From Dyella halodurans (GTDB lineage: Bacteria; Pseudomonadota; Gammaproteobacteria; Xanthomonadales; Rhodanobacteraceae): DNA of 64,000 bases. This document shows positions 34,382-43,431 of this stretch, in pieces. The stretch is taken from assembly GCF_026283925.1 (NCBI RefSeq), contig NZ_JAPDPF010000003.1, positions 62,001-126,000 on the forward strand, given 5' to 3'. The translations under genes were made by a program, and so were the position numbers. Numbering within the stretch: position 1 is the stretch's first letter; each line of letters begins with the position of its first letter. The notes beneath the pieces were generated by a model. It ran no database searches. It had not been told where the DNA came from and saw nothing but the letters and a program-made list of their open reading frames with translations.

Positions 34382-35896
34382 TCAGGCCACCACCACCGGA
34401 ATCTTGCCAATGCGCGCCTGCCATTCCTTCGGCCCGGTCTGGTGGACCGAGGTGCCGGCCGAATCCACGGCCACGGTCACCGGCATGTCCTGCACCTCGA
34501 ACTCGTAGATCGCTTCCATGCCGAGGTCGGCGAAGCCGACCACGCGGGACGCCTTGATCGCCTTGGACACGAGGTAGGCCGCGCCGCCCACCGCCATCAG
34601 GTACACCGACTGGTGCTGCTTGATGGCCTCGATGGCGGCCGGGCCGCGCTCGGCCTTGCCGACCATGCCGAGCAGGCCGGTCTGCGCCAGCACCTGTTCG
34701 GTGAACTTGTCCATGCGCGTGGCCGTGGTCGGGCCGGCCGGGCCCACTACTTCGTCGCGCACCGGATCGACCGGGCCCACGTAGTAGATGAAGCGGCCCT
34801 TGAAATCGACCGGCAGCGGCTCGCCCTTGTTGAGCATGTCGACCATGCGCTTGTGCGCGGCGTCGCGGCCGGTGAGCAGCTTGCCGTTGAGCAGCAGCAC
34901 TTCGCCCGGCTTCCAGCTGGCGACTTCGTCGCGGGTCACCGTATCGAGGTTCACGCGGCGGCCCTTGCTAGAGTCGTAGGTGAGCTGCGGCCAGTCCTTC
35001 AGCGACGGCGGGTCGAGCATCACCGGGCCGGAGCCGTCCAGCGTGAAATGCGCATGGCGGGTGGCGGCGCAGTTCGGGATCAAGGCCACCGGCAGGTTGG
35101 CGGCGTGGGTCGGATAGTCCTTCACCTTGATGTCGAGCACGGTGGTGAGGCCACCCAGGCCCTGCGCGCCGATGCCCAGTGCATTGACCTTCTCGTACAG
35201 CTCCAGGCGCAGTTCCTCGGCGCGATTGCTGGGGCCGCGCGCGATCAGGTCCTGGATGTCGATCGGCTCCATCAGCGCTTCCTTGGCCAGCAGCATCGCC
35301 TTCTCGGCGGTGCCGCCGATGCCGATGCCGAGCATGCCCGGCGGGCACCAGCCGGCGCCCATGGTCGGCACGGTCTTGATCACCCAGTCGACGATGGAGT
35401 CGGACGGATTGAGCATGGCGAATTTCGACTTCGCTTCCGAACCGCCGCCCTTGGCCGCGACGATCACGTCGACGGTGTCGCCCGGCACGATCGAGACGTT
35501 GATCACCGCCGGCGTGTTGTCCTTGGTATTCGTGCGCTTGCCGGCCGGGTCGGCCAGCACGCTGGCGCGCAGCTTGTTGTCCGGGTCGTTATAGGCGCGG
35601 CGCACGCCCTCGTTGACCATGTCTTCCAGCGACAGGGTGGCGTCCCAGCGCACATTCATGCCGACCTTGAGGAAGACGGTGACGATGCCGGTGTCCTGGC
35701 ACAACGGGCGATGGCCCTCGGCGGCCATGCGCGAATTGATCAGGATCTGCGCCATCGCGTCTTTCGCGGCCGGCGACTCTTCGCGCTCGTAGGCGGCGGC
35801 GAGGTTGGTGATGTAGTCGACGGGATGGTAGTAGCTGATGTACTGCAGGGCGTCGGCGACGGACTGGATCAAATCGTCTTGCTTGATGGTGGTCAT
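34382..35896 (-). CDS. Class I (4Fe-4S) fumarate hydratase
   Basis: A 504-residue class I fumarase interconverting fumarate and malate in the TCA cycle. The three cluster cysteines are visible in PLCQDTG, GWCPPG and PNCAATRHAH. Family landmarks KGGGSEAKSK, GIGIGGTAEK and the C-terminal domain FIYYVGPVDP...GPAGPTTATRMD are also present. Length matches the homodimeric class I enzyme, with both domains on one chain. The ATG at 35894-35896 (MTTIKQDD) is preferred over a longer frame starting at 35971, whose 25 extra residues are basic and unconserved. It is a single gene with its own 404-bp upstream region. Being oxygen-labile, it usually coexists with a class II fumarase elsewhere. Confidence 0.95.
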   Translation of the reverse strand: MTTIKQDDLIQSVADALQYISYYHPVDYITNLAAAYEREESPAAKDAMAQILINSRMAAEGHRPLCQDTGIVTVFLKVGMNVRWDATLSLEDMVNEGVRRAYNDPDNKLRASVLADPAGKRTNTKDNTPAVINVSIVPGDTVDVIVAAKGGGSEAKSKFAMLNPSDSIVDWVIKTVPTMGAGWCPPGMLGIGIGGTAEKAMLLAKEALMEPIDIQDLIARGPSNRAEELRLELYEKVNALGIGAQGLGGLTTVLDIKVKDYPTHAANLPVALIPNCAATRHAHFTLDGSGPVMLDPPSLKDWPQLTYDSSKGRRVNLDTVTRDEVASWKPGEVLLLNGKLLTGRDAAHKRMVDMLNKGEPLPVDFKGRFIYYVGPVDPVRDEVVGPAGPTTATRMDKFTEQVLAQTGLLGMVGKAERGPAAIEAIKQHQSVYLMAVGGAAYLVSKAIKASRVVGFADLGMEAIYEFEVQDMPVTVAVDSAGTSVHQTGPKEWQARIGKIPVVVA

Positions 35897-36300
35897 GGCG
35901 AGCTTCGACTCCGGGGAATACCGCGTCGAAAACGGCCGTTGACGACGCACAAGCCCACTATTGTGCCGCAAAGTGATCGATCGGCCGAACGCGCCCGGCG
36001 CGGCTGGGCAAGGCGGCCCAGGGGCCCAGGCATTCCTCGGCCGAACGATATAGGCGCAATATTTTGCGCGGCACTTTTCAACCCCGACGCGGATTTGGCA
36101 ATTTTTTACGAAATTTCAGCTACTTCCAAGGCCCATGCAATGGGCGTAGGTTCGGGTGGCCGGCGCGGTTGATCTTCCAGGGGACGCCCCGGCTGTTGGG
36201 GAACGCGATGACAAACCACGACCAGCCGGGCGGTGGAGCATCACATCCGTGATACCGCAGCGCCGCTCAGCGGGACCGTTTTTACCCTTGGAGAACGCAC
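35897..36300. other. Divergent 404-bp intergenic region between fumarase and S53 peptidase genes
   Basis: No gene is supported here. An AT-rich stretch at about 36045-36125 contains an inverted repeat GCGCAATATTTTGCGC (36054-36069) and a run of A/T (ATTTTTTACGAAATTTC). Such low-GC sequence is unusual in this region and probably includes the peptidase promoter. TCGGCCGAACG occurs twice (about 35979 and 36037). GGAGAA at about 36291 is the Shine-Dalgarno of the peptidase. Confidence 0.5.
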
Positions 36301-38205
36301 ATGCTCAAGAACTTGCATCGCAAGTCGCTAGCGGCCTCGCTGGCGCTGCTGCTCGGTGGCTTCACCATGGCATCCTTCGCCGCCGGCGCTTCGTCGGCTG
36401 CTGACCTTGGGGCCAGCAACACCAATCAGAAGGTCAATGTCACGCTGGTGCTGGGACTGCACAATCAGGCGGCGCTGGAAAGCTATATCTACAGCACGGT
36501 CACGCAAGGCAACCCCTCTTATCACCGCTTCCTCACCACCGACCAGTTCGCGGATCGCTACGGCGCCACCGCCGATGAAATCTCCAAGGTGCAAGCCTTC
36601 ATCAAGCAGCAGGGGCTGACCCAGGTCCAGCTGTTGCCGAATCATCTGGCGATCCAGGTGAGCGGCACGATCGGCCAGTTCAACAAGGCGTTCCAGACAT
36701 CCGTGCACGATTATCGCGCCAGTGATGGCTCGACCTTCCATCGCCCGAGCACGGCGCTGACGGTGCCAGCCGCGCTTTCCGGCACCCTGGTGCTGACTTC
36801 GGGCCTGAACAGCGAGCCACATTTCCGCTCCCACCGCGTAAGCGCGTTAGAGCCAGCGCCGGCCAGCAGCCATGCCAATGCGCTGGCCAAGAGCGCCACC
36901 GCCGCGCCGGCCACCACGCCCTGTACGGGCAACCCGACGGCGACCTGTACACCCGGCGAATTCACCGTGGGTGATGTCGCCAACCGTTACAACGTCAATC
37001 CACTGTACAAGGCCGGCATCAACGGCAAGGGTTCGACCATCGGCATCGCCACGCTGGCGGACTTCGTGGTTGCCGATGCGTATACCTACTGGAGCGATAT
37101 CGGCCTGGCGGTGAAGCCGAATCGCATCACGAAGTTCGCGGTCGACGGCGGTGGCCCGCTGAGCGGACCCGATGGCTCCGGCGAGACTTCGCTTGACGTC
37201 GAGCAGTCCGGCGGCCTGGCGCCGTGGGCCGATATCGTCGTCTACCACGCACCGAACACCGATGCCGGCTTCTTCGATGTGTTCAACCAGGCCGTGTCCG
37301 ACAACAAGGTCGACAGCCTGTCGGTCAGCTGGGGCGAGCCCGAGGTCCTCTACATCCTGCAACTGGACGCCAATGTCGCCTACATGCAGGCCCTGCACCA
37401 GGTATTCCTGGAAGCGGCTGTACAAGGCATCACGATGTTCGCCACCTCGGGCGACTCCGGCGCGTTCGACACCGTGTCGTTTTTTGGCGGCTTGCCCTCC
37501 GACCCTGTGCCGCCACCGCTCACCGCGGACTCCCCGGGAGCCGATCCCTTCATCACCACGGCGGGCGGCACCACCGTGCCCTTCACTTATAGCTTCCGCA
37601 GTGGCCCAACGGCGTCGATCACCAAGGAAAGCGTCTGGGGCTGGGACTACATCGCGAACTACTTCCAGACCAATCTCGGCATCAATTTCCTTTATCGGGT
37701 TTTCTCAACCGGTAGCGGTGGCGGCGTGAGCGTGTTCTGGCCAACGCCGCTGTACCAGCAGTTCACCTCGGGCATCCGCAAGACCGAGAAGAACCAGACC
37801 TTGTCCCTCCCCGATAACGGCATCAATTACACGCTGCCAGCCAACTTCCGCGGCCGCAACGTGCCCGACCTCTCGTTGAATGCCGACCCTGAAACCGGCT
37901 ACAGCTTCGTTTCCTCGACGGACGGCCCGGGCTTGCTGACGTTCGAAGGCGGCACCAGTTTCGTGGCGCCCCAGCTCAACGGCATCGCCGCCCTGCTGCG
38001 ACAGTCGACGCATGGCCGCACCGGCTTCTGGAACCCGCAGATCTATCCGCTGCAGAATATCTTTGGTTATGGCCCGTTCTCGGCCTTCAACGATATCAAG
38101 GCGGGTGACAACTGGTTCTACCAGGGTGTCACGGGTTACGAGCCGGGAGCAGGTATCGGCACGCTCAACGCCACCAACTTGGCCCTGTTCCTCAGCGTGT
38201 TCTAA
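36301..38205 (+). CDS. S53-family (sedolisin) serine-carboxyl peptidase
   Basis: A 634-residue secreted acid endopeptidase precursor. Signal peptide MLKNLHRKSLAASLALLLGG...AAG; pro-kumamolisin activation domain (about 40-175; NPSYHRFLTTDQF, YGATADEI). The S53 catalytic domain carries GSGETSLDVEQ (Glu295, Asp299), SGDSGA (oxyanion Asp385) and GGTSFVAPQ (Ser553). A C-terminal calcium-site-like segment follows (FNDIKAGDNWF). The catalytic triad of the family is complete. It is active at low pH in characterised members. The start ATG at 36301 has GGAGAA upstream, and an intrinsic terminator follows at 38227. It is a single gene. Confidence 0.94.
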   Translation: MLKNLHRKSLAASLALLLGGFTMASFAAGASSAADLGASNTNQKVNVTLVLGLHNQAALESYIYSTVTQGNPSYHRFLTTDQFADRYGATADEISKVQAFIKQQGLTQVQLLPNHLAIQVSGTIGQFNKAFQTSVHDYRASDGSTFHRPSTALTVPAALSGTLVLTSGLNSEPHFRSHRVSALEPAPASSHANALAKSATAAPATTPCTGNPTATCTPGEFTVGDVANRYNVNPLYKAGINGKGSTIGIATLADFVVADAYTYWSDIGLAVKPNRITKFAVDGGGPLSGPDGSGETSLDVEQSGGLAPWADIVVYHAPNTDAGFFDVFNQAVSDNKVDSLSVSWGEPEVLYILQLDANVAYMQALHQVFLEAAVQGITMFATSGDSGAFDTVSFFGGLPSDPVPPPLTADSPGADPFITTAGGTTVPFTYSFRSGPTASITKESVWGWDYIANYFQTNLGINFLYRVFSTGSGGGVSVFWPTPLYQQFTSGIRKTEKNQTLSLPDNGINYTLPANFRGRNVPDLSLNADPETGYSFVSSTDGPGLLTFEGGTSFVAPQLNGIAALLRQSTHGRTGFWNPQIYPLQNIFGYGPFSAFNDIKAGDNWFYQGVTGYEPGAGIGTLNATNLALFLSVF

Positions 38206-38226
38206 GCGGGCCTTGAGCAAGACCTG

Positions 38227-38266
38227 GCGGAAGCCGGTGCCGCAAGGTGCCGGCTTCCGCTTTTTT
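38227..38266 (+). terminator. Rho-independent terminator of the S53 peptidase gene
   Basis: Stem GCGGAAGCCGG / CCGGCTTCCGC with a 12-base loop, followed by TTTTTT. It begins 22 bp after the peptidase stop codon. Confidence 0.9.
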
Positions 38267-38344
38267 CCTTTCCGCGTGACCGGGGCTTGCTGAGGCCGGA
38301 CTCAACCGCCATGCTCGCTGGCACCTCTCAGCGTGCAAGGTTCC

Positions 38345-39670
38345 ATGAGCGATTCATCGACGTCCGGTGGTTACGTTCGCCGCCTCCGCCCATGGGACGC
38401 GGCCATGATCGTGGTCGGCGGCATCATCGGCGGCGGCATCTTCCTCAACCCATACGTCGTGGCGATGCGCACCTCGTCGGGCTTGTCGCTGCTGCTCATG
38501 TGGGTGGGCGCGGGCCTGCTCACCCTGATCGGTGCGCTCTGCTATGCCGAACTGGGCGCGCGCCGCCCCCATGCGGGCGGCAGCTACGTGTACCTGCGCG
38601 AGGCCTTCGGGCCGCTGGCCGGCTTTCTGTTCGGCTGGAGCATGCTGCTGGTGATCTATTCGGGATCAACGGCCGCGGTGGCCACGATCTTTGCCAGCTA
38701 CGCGGCGGCCCTGTTCGGCCTGCCCGCCAGTGCCACCACCAGCCTGGCCATCGGCGCCCTGGTTTTCGTGGCGCTGATCAACCTGTTTGGCCTGCGCCTG
38801 GGCGCCCAGATCCAGAACGCATTCACCTTGCTCAAGTTGCTGGCGGTGGCTGTGCTGGTGGTATGCGGGCTGTTCCTGGCCGGCGTGAACGGCCATGGCA
38901 TTCTGGCCACCGACCCGCAGACTGCGGACATGGGTTTCATGGGCGCGGCACTACCGGTGTTGTTCGCCTATTCCGGCTTCACCTATCTCAATAATCTGGC
39001 CGGCGAAGTCAGCGAGCCGCAACGCACCCTGCCCCGCGCCCTGTTGATCGGCATGTTGCTGGTAATCGCGGCCTATGCGCTGGTCAACCTGGCTTATCTC
39101 GCCGTGCTCGGCCACGCCGGCCTCGCCGCCAGCCGGGCGCCGGCAGCCGACGTCATGCAGCGCGTATTCGGCACCGCGGGCGCCAAACTGATCGCCGTGG
39201 GCGTGGCGATTTCCGCGCTGGGCTTCTGCAATATCACCCTGGTGGCCGGCGCCCGCGTGCTGCAGGTGATGGGCGAGGATGGCTTGTTTTTCCGCAGCGT
39301 GGCGCGGCTGCATCCCAAGCACCGTACGCCCAATGTTGCGCTCCTGCTGCTCTCGGGCTGGGCCATCGTGCTGGTGTGGTCCGGCAGCTATGGCCAGTTG
39401 CTGGATTACGCCACGTTTGGCGACTGGCTCGCCTGTGCGGTGGGCGTGGGCACCTTGTTCTGGTATCGCAAGCGTGAAGGCGCCCAGGCGAGCTTCCGCG
39501 TGCCTGGCTATCCCCTGCTGCCGCTGATCTTTATCGCCACGATCGGCCTGGTCATGGTGCAGAGCCTGCGCGCCAGCCCCATGAACACGGGCATCGGCCT
39601 GCTCATCATGGTCGCGGGCGTGCCGGTTTACCTGGTGTGGCGACGCCTGTTCAGCCGGGTCACCTCCTAA
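38345..39670 (+). CDS. APC-superfamily amino acid permease
   Basis: A 441-residue integral membrane protein with about 12 hydrophobic spans. The first carries the APC fingerprint MIVVGGIIGGGIFLNP (residues of about 22-37). Other landmarks are AELGARRPHAGGSYVYLREAFGP and the TM6-loop VLFAYSGFTYLNNLAGEV. It imports an amino acid or related solute by proton symport or exchange; the substrate cannot be read from sequence. The ATG at 38345 with AAGG upstream is preferred over GTG at 38333. The gene lies 51 bp before the small subunit of the Mo-hydroxylase-like pair; there is no sign of functional linkage. Confidence 0.88.
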   Translation: MSDSSTSGGYVRRLRPWDAAMIVVGGIIGGGIFLNPYVVAMRTSSGLSLLLMWVGAGLLTLIGALCYAELGARRPHAGGSYVYLREAFGPLAGFLFGWSMLLVIYSGSTAAVATIFASYAAALFGLPASATTSLAIGALVFVALINLFGLRLGAQIQNAFTLLKLLAVAVLVVCGLFLAGVNGHGILATDPQTADMGFMGAALPVLFAYSGFTYLNNLAGEVSEPQRTLPRALLIGMLLVIAAYALVNLAYLAVLGHAGLAASRAPAADVMQRVFGTAGAKLIAVGVAISALGFCNITLVAGARVLQVMGEDGLFFRSVARLHPKHRTPNVALLLLSGWAIVLVWSGSYGQLLDYATFGDWLACAVGVGTLFWYRKREGAQASFRVPGYPLLPLIFIATIGLVMVQSLRASPMNTGIGLLIMVAGVPVYLVWRRLFSRVTS

Positions 39671-39721
39671 GCGCCGCGCTGCGATGCCACAATGTGCGGA
39701 TAGAGAAGGAGAGTCTCACCG

Positions 39722-40255
39722 ATGGCGCAAGTGCAAGACCCGATCCTGACGCCCCACCCGACCAATGCCATCGTGCCCGAGAAGGTGCGCGAAGGCATCG
39801 ATCTGGAGATCAACGGCAGGACCTACCGTCATACCGGCGATGCGCAGATGCCGCTGCTTTGGTATCTACGCGACATCCTGCGGCTCACCGGCACCAAGTA
39901 CAGCGGTGAACATGGCGAAGGCGGCCACGACCTGGTGCTGGTGGACGGCAAGCTGGCGTCAGCCACCCATGTTGCGGTCGCTGACGTGGCCGGCAAGCCG
40001 ATCACCACGGTGGAAGGCCTCGCCGCTGCCGACGGCAAGCTGCATCCGCTGCAACAGGCCTTCGTGGACGAAGATGCGATCGGCTGTGGCTACTGCACGC
40101 CAGGCTGGCTGATGGCCTCGCTCGACCTGCTCAACCGTCATTCGCAACCCAGCGACAACGAGATCGACCAGTTGCCCAACCTTTGCCGCTGCGGCTGCCA
40201 GACGCGGGTGCGCCTGGCCATCAAGCGCGTCGCTTCCGCCGGGAGCCACGCATGA
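39722..40255 (+). CDS. 2Fe-2S small subunit of a molybdenum-hydroxylase-like pair, one cluster lost
   Basis: A 177-residue protein resembling IorA-type small subunits. The C-terminal helical [2Fe-2S] domain is intact: GCGYCTPGW (Cys122, Cys125) and NLCRCGC (Cys155, Cys157). The N-terminal ferredoxin-like domain is recognisable (GTKY...LVLVDGK, residues 57-77). However, the cysteine loop that normally reads CGxxxCGAC is SGEHGEGGHD, and no cysteine occurs before residue 122. The usual plant-type cluster therefore cannot be bound. GGAG precedes the ATG at 39722. The stop overlaps the large-subunit start by four bases. Electron flow through a single cluster, or a non-redox role, is inferred. Confidence 0.85.
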   Translation: MAQVQDPILTPHPTNAIVPEKVREGIDLEINGRTYRHTGDAQMPLLWYLRDILRLTGTKYSGEHGEGGHDLVLVDGKLASATHVAVADVAGKPITTVEGLAAADGKLHPLQQAFVDEDAIGCGYCTPGWLMASLDLLNRHSQPSDNEIDQLPNLCRCGCQTRVRLAIKRVASAGSHA

Positions 40256-42516
40256 TCGGCGACAACCATGACGGCGTTCGGCTGACGCGCCGCCGCTTCC
40301 TGCAGGTAGTCGCCGGCACGGCTGGCGCGCTCGTGGTCGGCATTCGCCTTGCCGATGCCACCGATGCACCGGTGCCGCCGGCCCTGCTCGGCGACACCTT
40401 GTACGGCCTTGGCCCATTCGTACGCATCGATACCGACGGCAACGTGATCATCGGCGCACGCGATCCGGACACTGGCACCGGCACCACCACGTCGCTGCCA
40501 CGCATCATCGCCGATGAGCTCGACGCCGACTGGACGCGCGTCAGCGTGGTACCGCTAGGCCTTGGCGTCGAGGACGACAACGGCAAGCCGCGCTGGACCT
40601 ATGGGCATCAGACCAGCGGACTCGGCAATTCGATTCCGGCCGCGTGGGGCGACCTGCGCGAAGTCGGCGCGCTCGCCCGCTGGCTGCTGCTGCAGGCCGC
40701 GGCGCGACGGCTCGGCGTGCCAGCCGACCGGCTGCGCTGTGAGGCCGGCAATGTCATCGCTCCCGATGGCCGTCGTTTCAGCTATGGCTCCCTGGCGGAG
40801 GCTGCGTCCAAGGTCACGCCGCCGACATCGCCGGTACCCTTGAAGACGCCGGATCGCTACACCTTGATCGGTCACCCTGCCGGCACCGTCGACGCGCGTG
40901 CCGTGGTCACCGGCGAGGCCATCTACACGCTCGACAGCTATGCCGGCGACATGTTGACCGCCGTGCTCAGCCATTGCCCCTGGCCTGACGGCAGCCTGGA
41001 CCACCTGGACACTACCGACACCCTGGCGGTGACGGGCGTGGTCAAGGTCGTGCAGCTCAAGCCCGAGGCGGGCCAGCCGCCTGGTCACACGGTGCGCTCG
41101 CCGGCCGTGGCGGTGCTGGCCGACAGCACCTGGGCAGCGCTGCAGGGTCGCGCCAAGCTCAAGCTCCAGTGGAAGCCGGGCAGCCAGAGCGAAAGCAGTG
41201 CCTGGTTTGAACAACAGGCCGCCGATCTCGTCAACAACAAGGACGCGGCACCCACCACGCGCGTGCGCAACGATGGCGATGTCGACGCGGCCAGCAAGAA
41301 AGCCGCGCACCGCGTCGACGCGACCTATGTGCAGCCGTGGCTGGCCCACGCCACTTCCGAGCCGATGAATTGCGTGGTGCACATCGACAAGGACAGTGCG
41401 ACGCTGGTGGTGCCGACCCAATCGCCGCAGGACGCATGGCACGTCGTGCAGCGGCTCACCGGCCTTTCGCCGGCGCAGATCCAGATCAGCGTGCCGCGTG
41501 TCGGCGGCGGTTATGGCCGCCGCTTCGATCACGACTACGTGGCCGAGGCGGTCATGCTGGCCAAGGCAGCGGAAAAGCCGGTCAAGCTGATGTGGACGCG
41601 CGAAGAGGACATGAGCCAGGATTTTTATCGCTCCGCCTGCGTGCACAAACTCAATGCCACGCTGGATGGCAAGCGCCAGATCGTCAGCTGGAACCAGCGC
41701 ATGGCGAGTGCCTCGGCCTTTGCGCATCGTGGCGTGCCCGACAATCGCCTATGGACGTCCGAAGTGGATGCCCATCAGCTGCCTGCCGGACTCGTGCCCA
41801 ACCTGCGCAGCGACTGGTACTCCCTGCCCTCGGCCATGCCTCGTGGCCTGGCCCGTGGCATGCCGCACGTGAGCAATGCGTTCGCGGTCGAAAGCTTCGT
41901 CGACGAGATTGCCCACAGCCTGAAGGAAGATCCGCTGGTGACGCGCCTGCGCCTGCTTGGCGTGCCGCGCCAGATCCCGCTGGAAGAAGGCCAGACGCTC
42001 GACACCGGTCGCCTGATCAATGTGCTGAAGCTGGTGGCCGATCGCATCGAGTGGAAGAACTGGCTGCGCACGGTCAATGGCCTGGGTATCGCCTGCTGGT
42101 ATGTCGACGGCGCCTATGTCGCGCATGCCGTCGAAGCGTCCCTGCAGGGTGACCGCCTCAATATCGAGCGTGCCGTGTGCGCGGTCGATGTGGGTCGCGT
42201 GGTCAACCCGAAGGGTCTCGAAGGCCAGGTCGCCGGCGCCACGCTCGATGCGCTGTCCACCGCGCTCAACCTGTCGGTGACCTACAAGGACAGCCAGGTC
42301 CAACAGCGCAACTGGAAGGACTACCCGCTCGCCAGCATGGCGCAACTGCCGGACACGACCGAAGTGATCCTGGTACCCAGCGAACTTGAGCCGACGGGTG
42401 CCAGCTTCCTCGCCATGCCGACCGCGGCGCCCGCCCTCGCCAATGCCGTCTTCCGCGTGAGTGCGGTGCGCGTGCGCCGGTTGCCGTTGATGAAAGAACT
42501 GCTGCGCATGCTTTGA
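40252..42516 (+). CDS. Large subunit of a molybdenum-hydroxylase-like (IorB-type) protein
   Basis: A 754-residue protein of the xanthine oxidase superfamily, closest in architecture to isoquinoline 1-oxidoreductase beta subunits. Tat signal TRRRFLQVVAG (residues 12-22); repeated Mo-cofactor binding regions, including the conserved GGGYGRRFDHDY. In the last part, where family members have GVGEP with the catalytic Glu, this protein reads PTGASFLAMP (714-723), with Phe719 at the Glu position. The usual hydroxylation mechanism is therefore unlikely. ATG at 40252 overlaps the small-subunit TGA (ATGA), with GGGAG upstream. The Tat signal suggests both subunits are exported together. A cofactor-binding but altered or inactive enzyme is inferred. 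Confidence 0.86.
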   Translation: MIGDNHDGVRLTRRRFLQVVAGTAGALVVGIRLADATDAPVPPALLGDTLYGLGPFVRIDTDGNVIIGARDPDTGTGTTTSLPRIIADELDADWTRVSVVPLGLGVEDDNGKPRWTYGHQTSGLGNSIPAAWGDLREVGALARWLLLQAAARRLGVPADRLRCEAGNVIAPDGRRFSYGSLAEAASKVTPPTSPVPLKTPDRYTLIGHPAGTVDARAVVTGEAIYTLDSYAGDMLTAVLSHCPWPDGSLDHLDTTDTLAVTGVVKVVQLKPEAGQPPGHTVRSPAVAVLADSTWAALQGRAKLKLQWKPGSQSESSAWFEQQAADLVNNKDAAPTTRVRNDGDVDAASKKAAHRVDATYVQPWLAHATSEPMNCVVHIDKDSATLVVPTQSPQDAWHVVQRLTGLSPAQIQISVPRVGGGYGRRFDHDYVAEAVMLAKAAEKPVKLMWTREEDMSQDFYRSACVHKLNATLDGKRQIVSWNQRMASASAFAHRGVPDNRLWTSEVDAHQLPAGLVPNLRSDWYSLPSAMPRGLARGMPHVSNAFAVESFVDEIAHSLKEDPLVTRLRLLGVPRQIPLEEGQTLDTGRLINVLKLVADRIEWKNWLRTVNGLGIACWYVDGAYVAHAVEASLQGDRLNIERAVCAVDVGRVVNPKGLEGQVAGATLDALSTALNLSVTYKDSQVQQRNWKDYPLASMAQLPDTTEVILVPSELEPTGASFLAMPTAAPALANAVFRVSAVRVRRLPLMKELLRML

Positions 42517-42523
42517 CACGACA

Positions 42524-42551
42524 ACGTGCCCGTCCGCTTGGACGGGCACGT
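42524..42551 (+). terminator. Strong hairpin after the Mo-hydroxylase-like operon
   Basis: A perfect 12-bp stem ACGTGCCCGTCC / GGACGGGCACGT with loop GCTT, 8 bp after the stop. No T-tract follows, so termination may be weak or Rho-assisted. Confidence 0.55.
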
Positions 42552-42709
42552 GAGTGCGCCATCAGCGCACCTGCCTGGGGGCGCCGGCCCGGTCCCGACG
42601 GCCCGAGTCCCATAGGACACCTCACCCCGACCATCGCGCCGCATCGACGATTGACGTTACACAATGCCCCGCCGGCTGCTGAAGTGGCCCTCCGACGGGA
42701 GTCGATGTC

Positions 42710-43291
42710 ATGAAACCGCTGCGCCTGTTGCTCACGCTTGCCAGCCTGGCGCTTTGCGCCTGTTCGACCGTGTCCGTCACCAATGAATGGAAGGACCCGG
42801 CCTGGTCAGGTCCGCCAGCATCCAGCGTGGTGGTCGTCGGCATCTCGAAAAGCGACCTGATACGACGCAAGTTCGAAGACACGTTCTCGCAACAGCTGCT
42901 GGCGGCGGGCCTGAAGGCCGTCCCCAGCTATACTCAGATACCTCCTGGCAACGGCGGAGCCGTCAAGCTAACTGACCTGGTTCGTTCCAGCGGCGCCGAG
43001 GTGGTCCTGGTCACGCGCATGCTGCGCGTTGAACAAAAGATCGATGTCACCCCGACCGGCCCCGCCTATGGCGGTTTCTATGGCTGGTACGGCGGCGCCT
43101 GGGCATCCACGGCGCAGGTGACGCAATACGATGTGGTCACGCTGGAAACCAGCGTCTGGGATGCCAAGACGCAGAAGCTCGTGTGGTCGGTCACCACCGA
43201 GGCGGTAAGTCAGGAAAAGATCGCCAAGGCGACGGAGGAGCTGGCGCAGGCGCTGATTCCGAAGCTGAGGACGGATGGGATCTTGCGCTGA
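42710..43291 (+). CDS. Putative lipoprotein of unknown function
   Basis: A 193-residue protein with a lipoprotein signal; lipobox region LALCACS, lipidated Cys near residue 19. The mature part is alpha/beta: SSVVVVGISKSDLIRRKFED, then GAEVVLVTRMLRVEQK, then VTLETSVWDAKTQKLVWSVTTEAV and a final helix with EELAQALIPKL. The central Gly/Tyr-rich insert (GGFYGWYGGAW) is notable. The last strand-helix resembles outer-membrane lipoproteins of the DUF4136 or LPS-assembly-like type, but I do not assign it. ATG at 42710 has GGGAG upstream. It is a single gene convergent with NfeD. The 43292-43431 gap shows nothing. Confidence 0.75.
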   Translation: MKPLRLLLTLASLALCACSTVSVTNEWKDPAWSGPPASSVVVVGISKSDLIRRKFEDTFSQQLLAAGLKAVPSYTQIPPGNGGAVKLTDLVRSSGAEVVLVTRMLRVEQKIDVTPTGPAYGGFYGWYGGAWASTAQVTQYDVVTLETSVWDAKTQKLVWSVTTEAVSQEKIAKATEELAQALIPKLRTDGILR

Positions 43292-43431
43292 GGCTTGCGG
43301 TTGGCGGTGTAATCACCGCCTAGGCGATGGCTCGTCACTCTAGCGACTGTCAACCGCCCAATGGCTGGTCAAGCCGGGGTGCCGAGCAAGCGAGATGCAA
43401 GCCGCCTGCTCCGGCTGGGCCAGGCAGCGAA

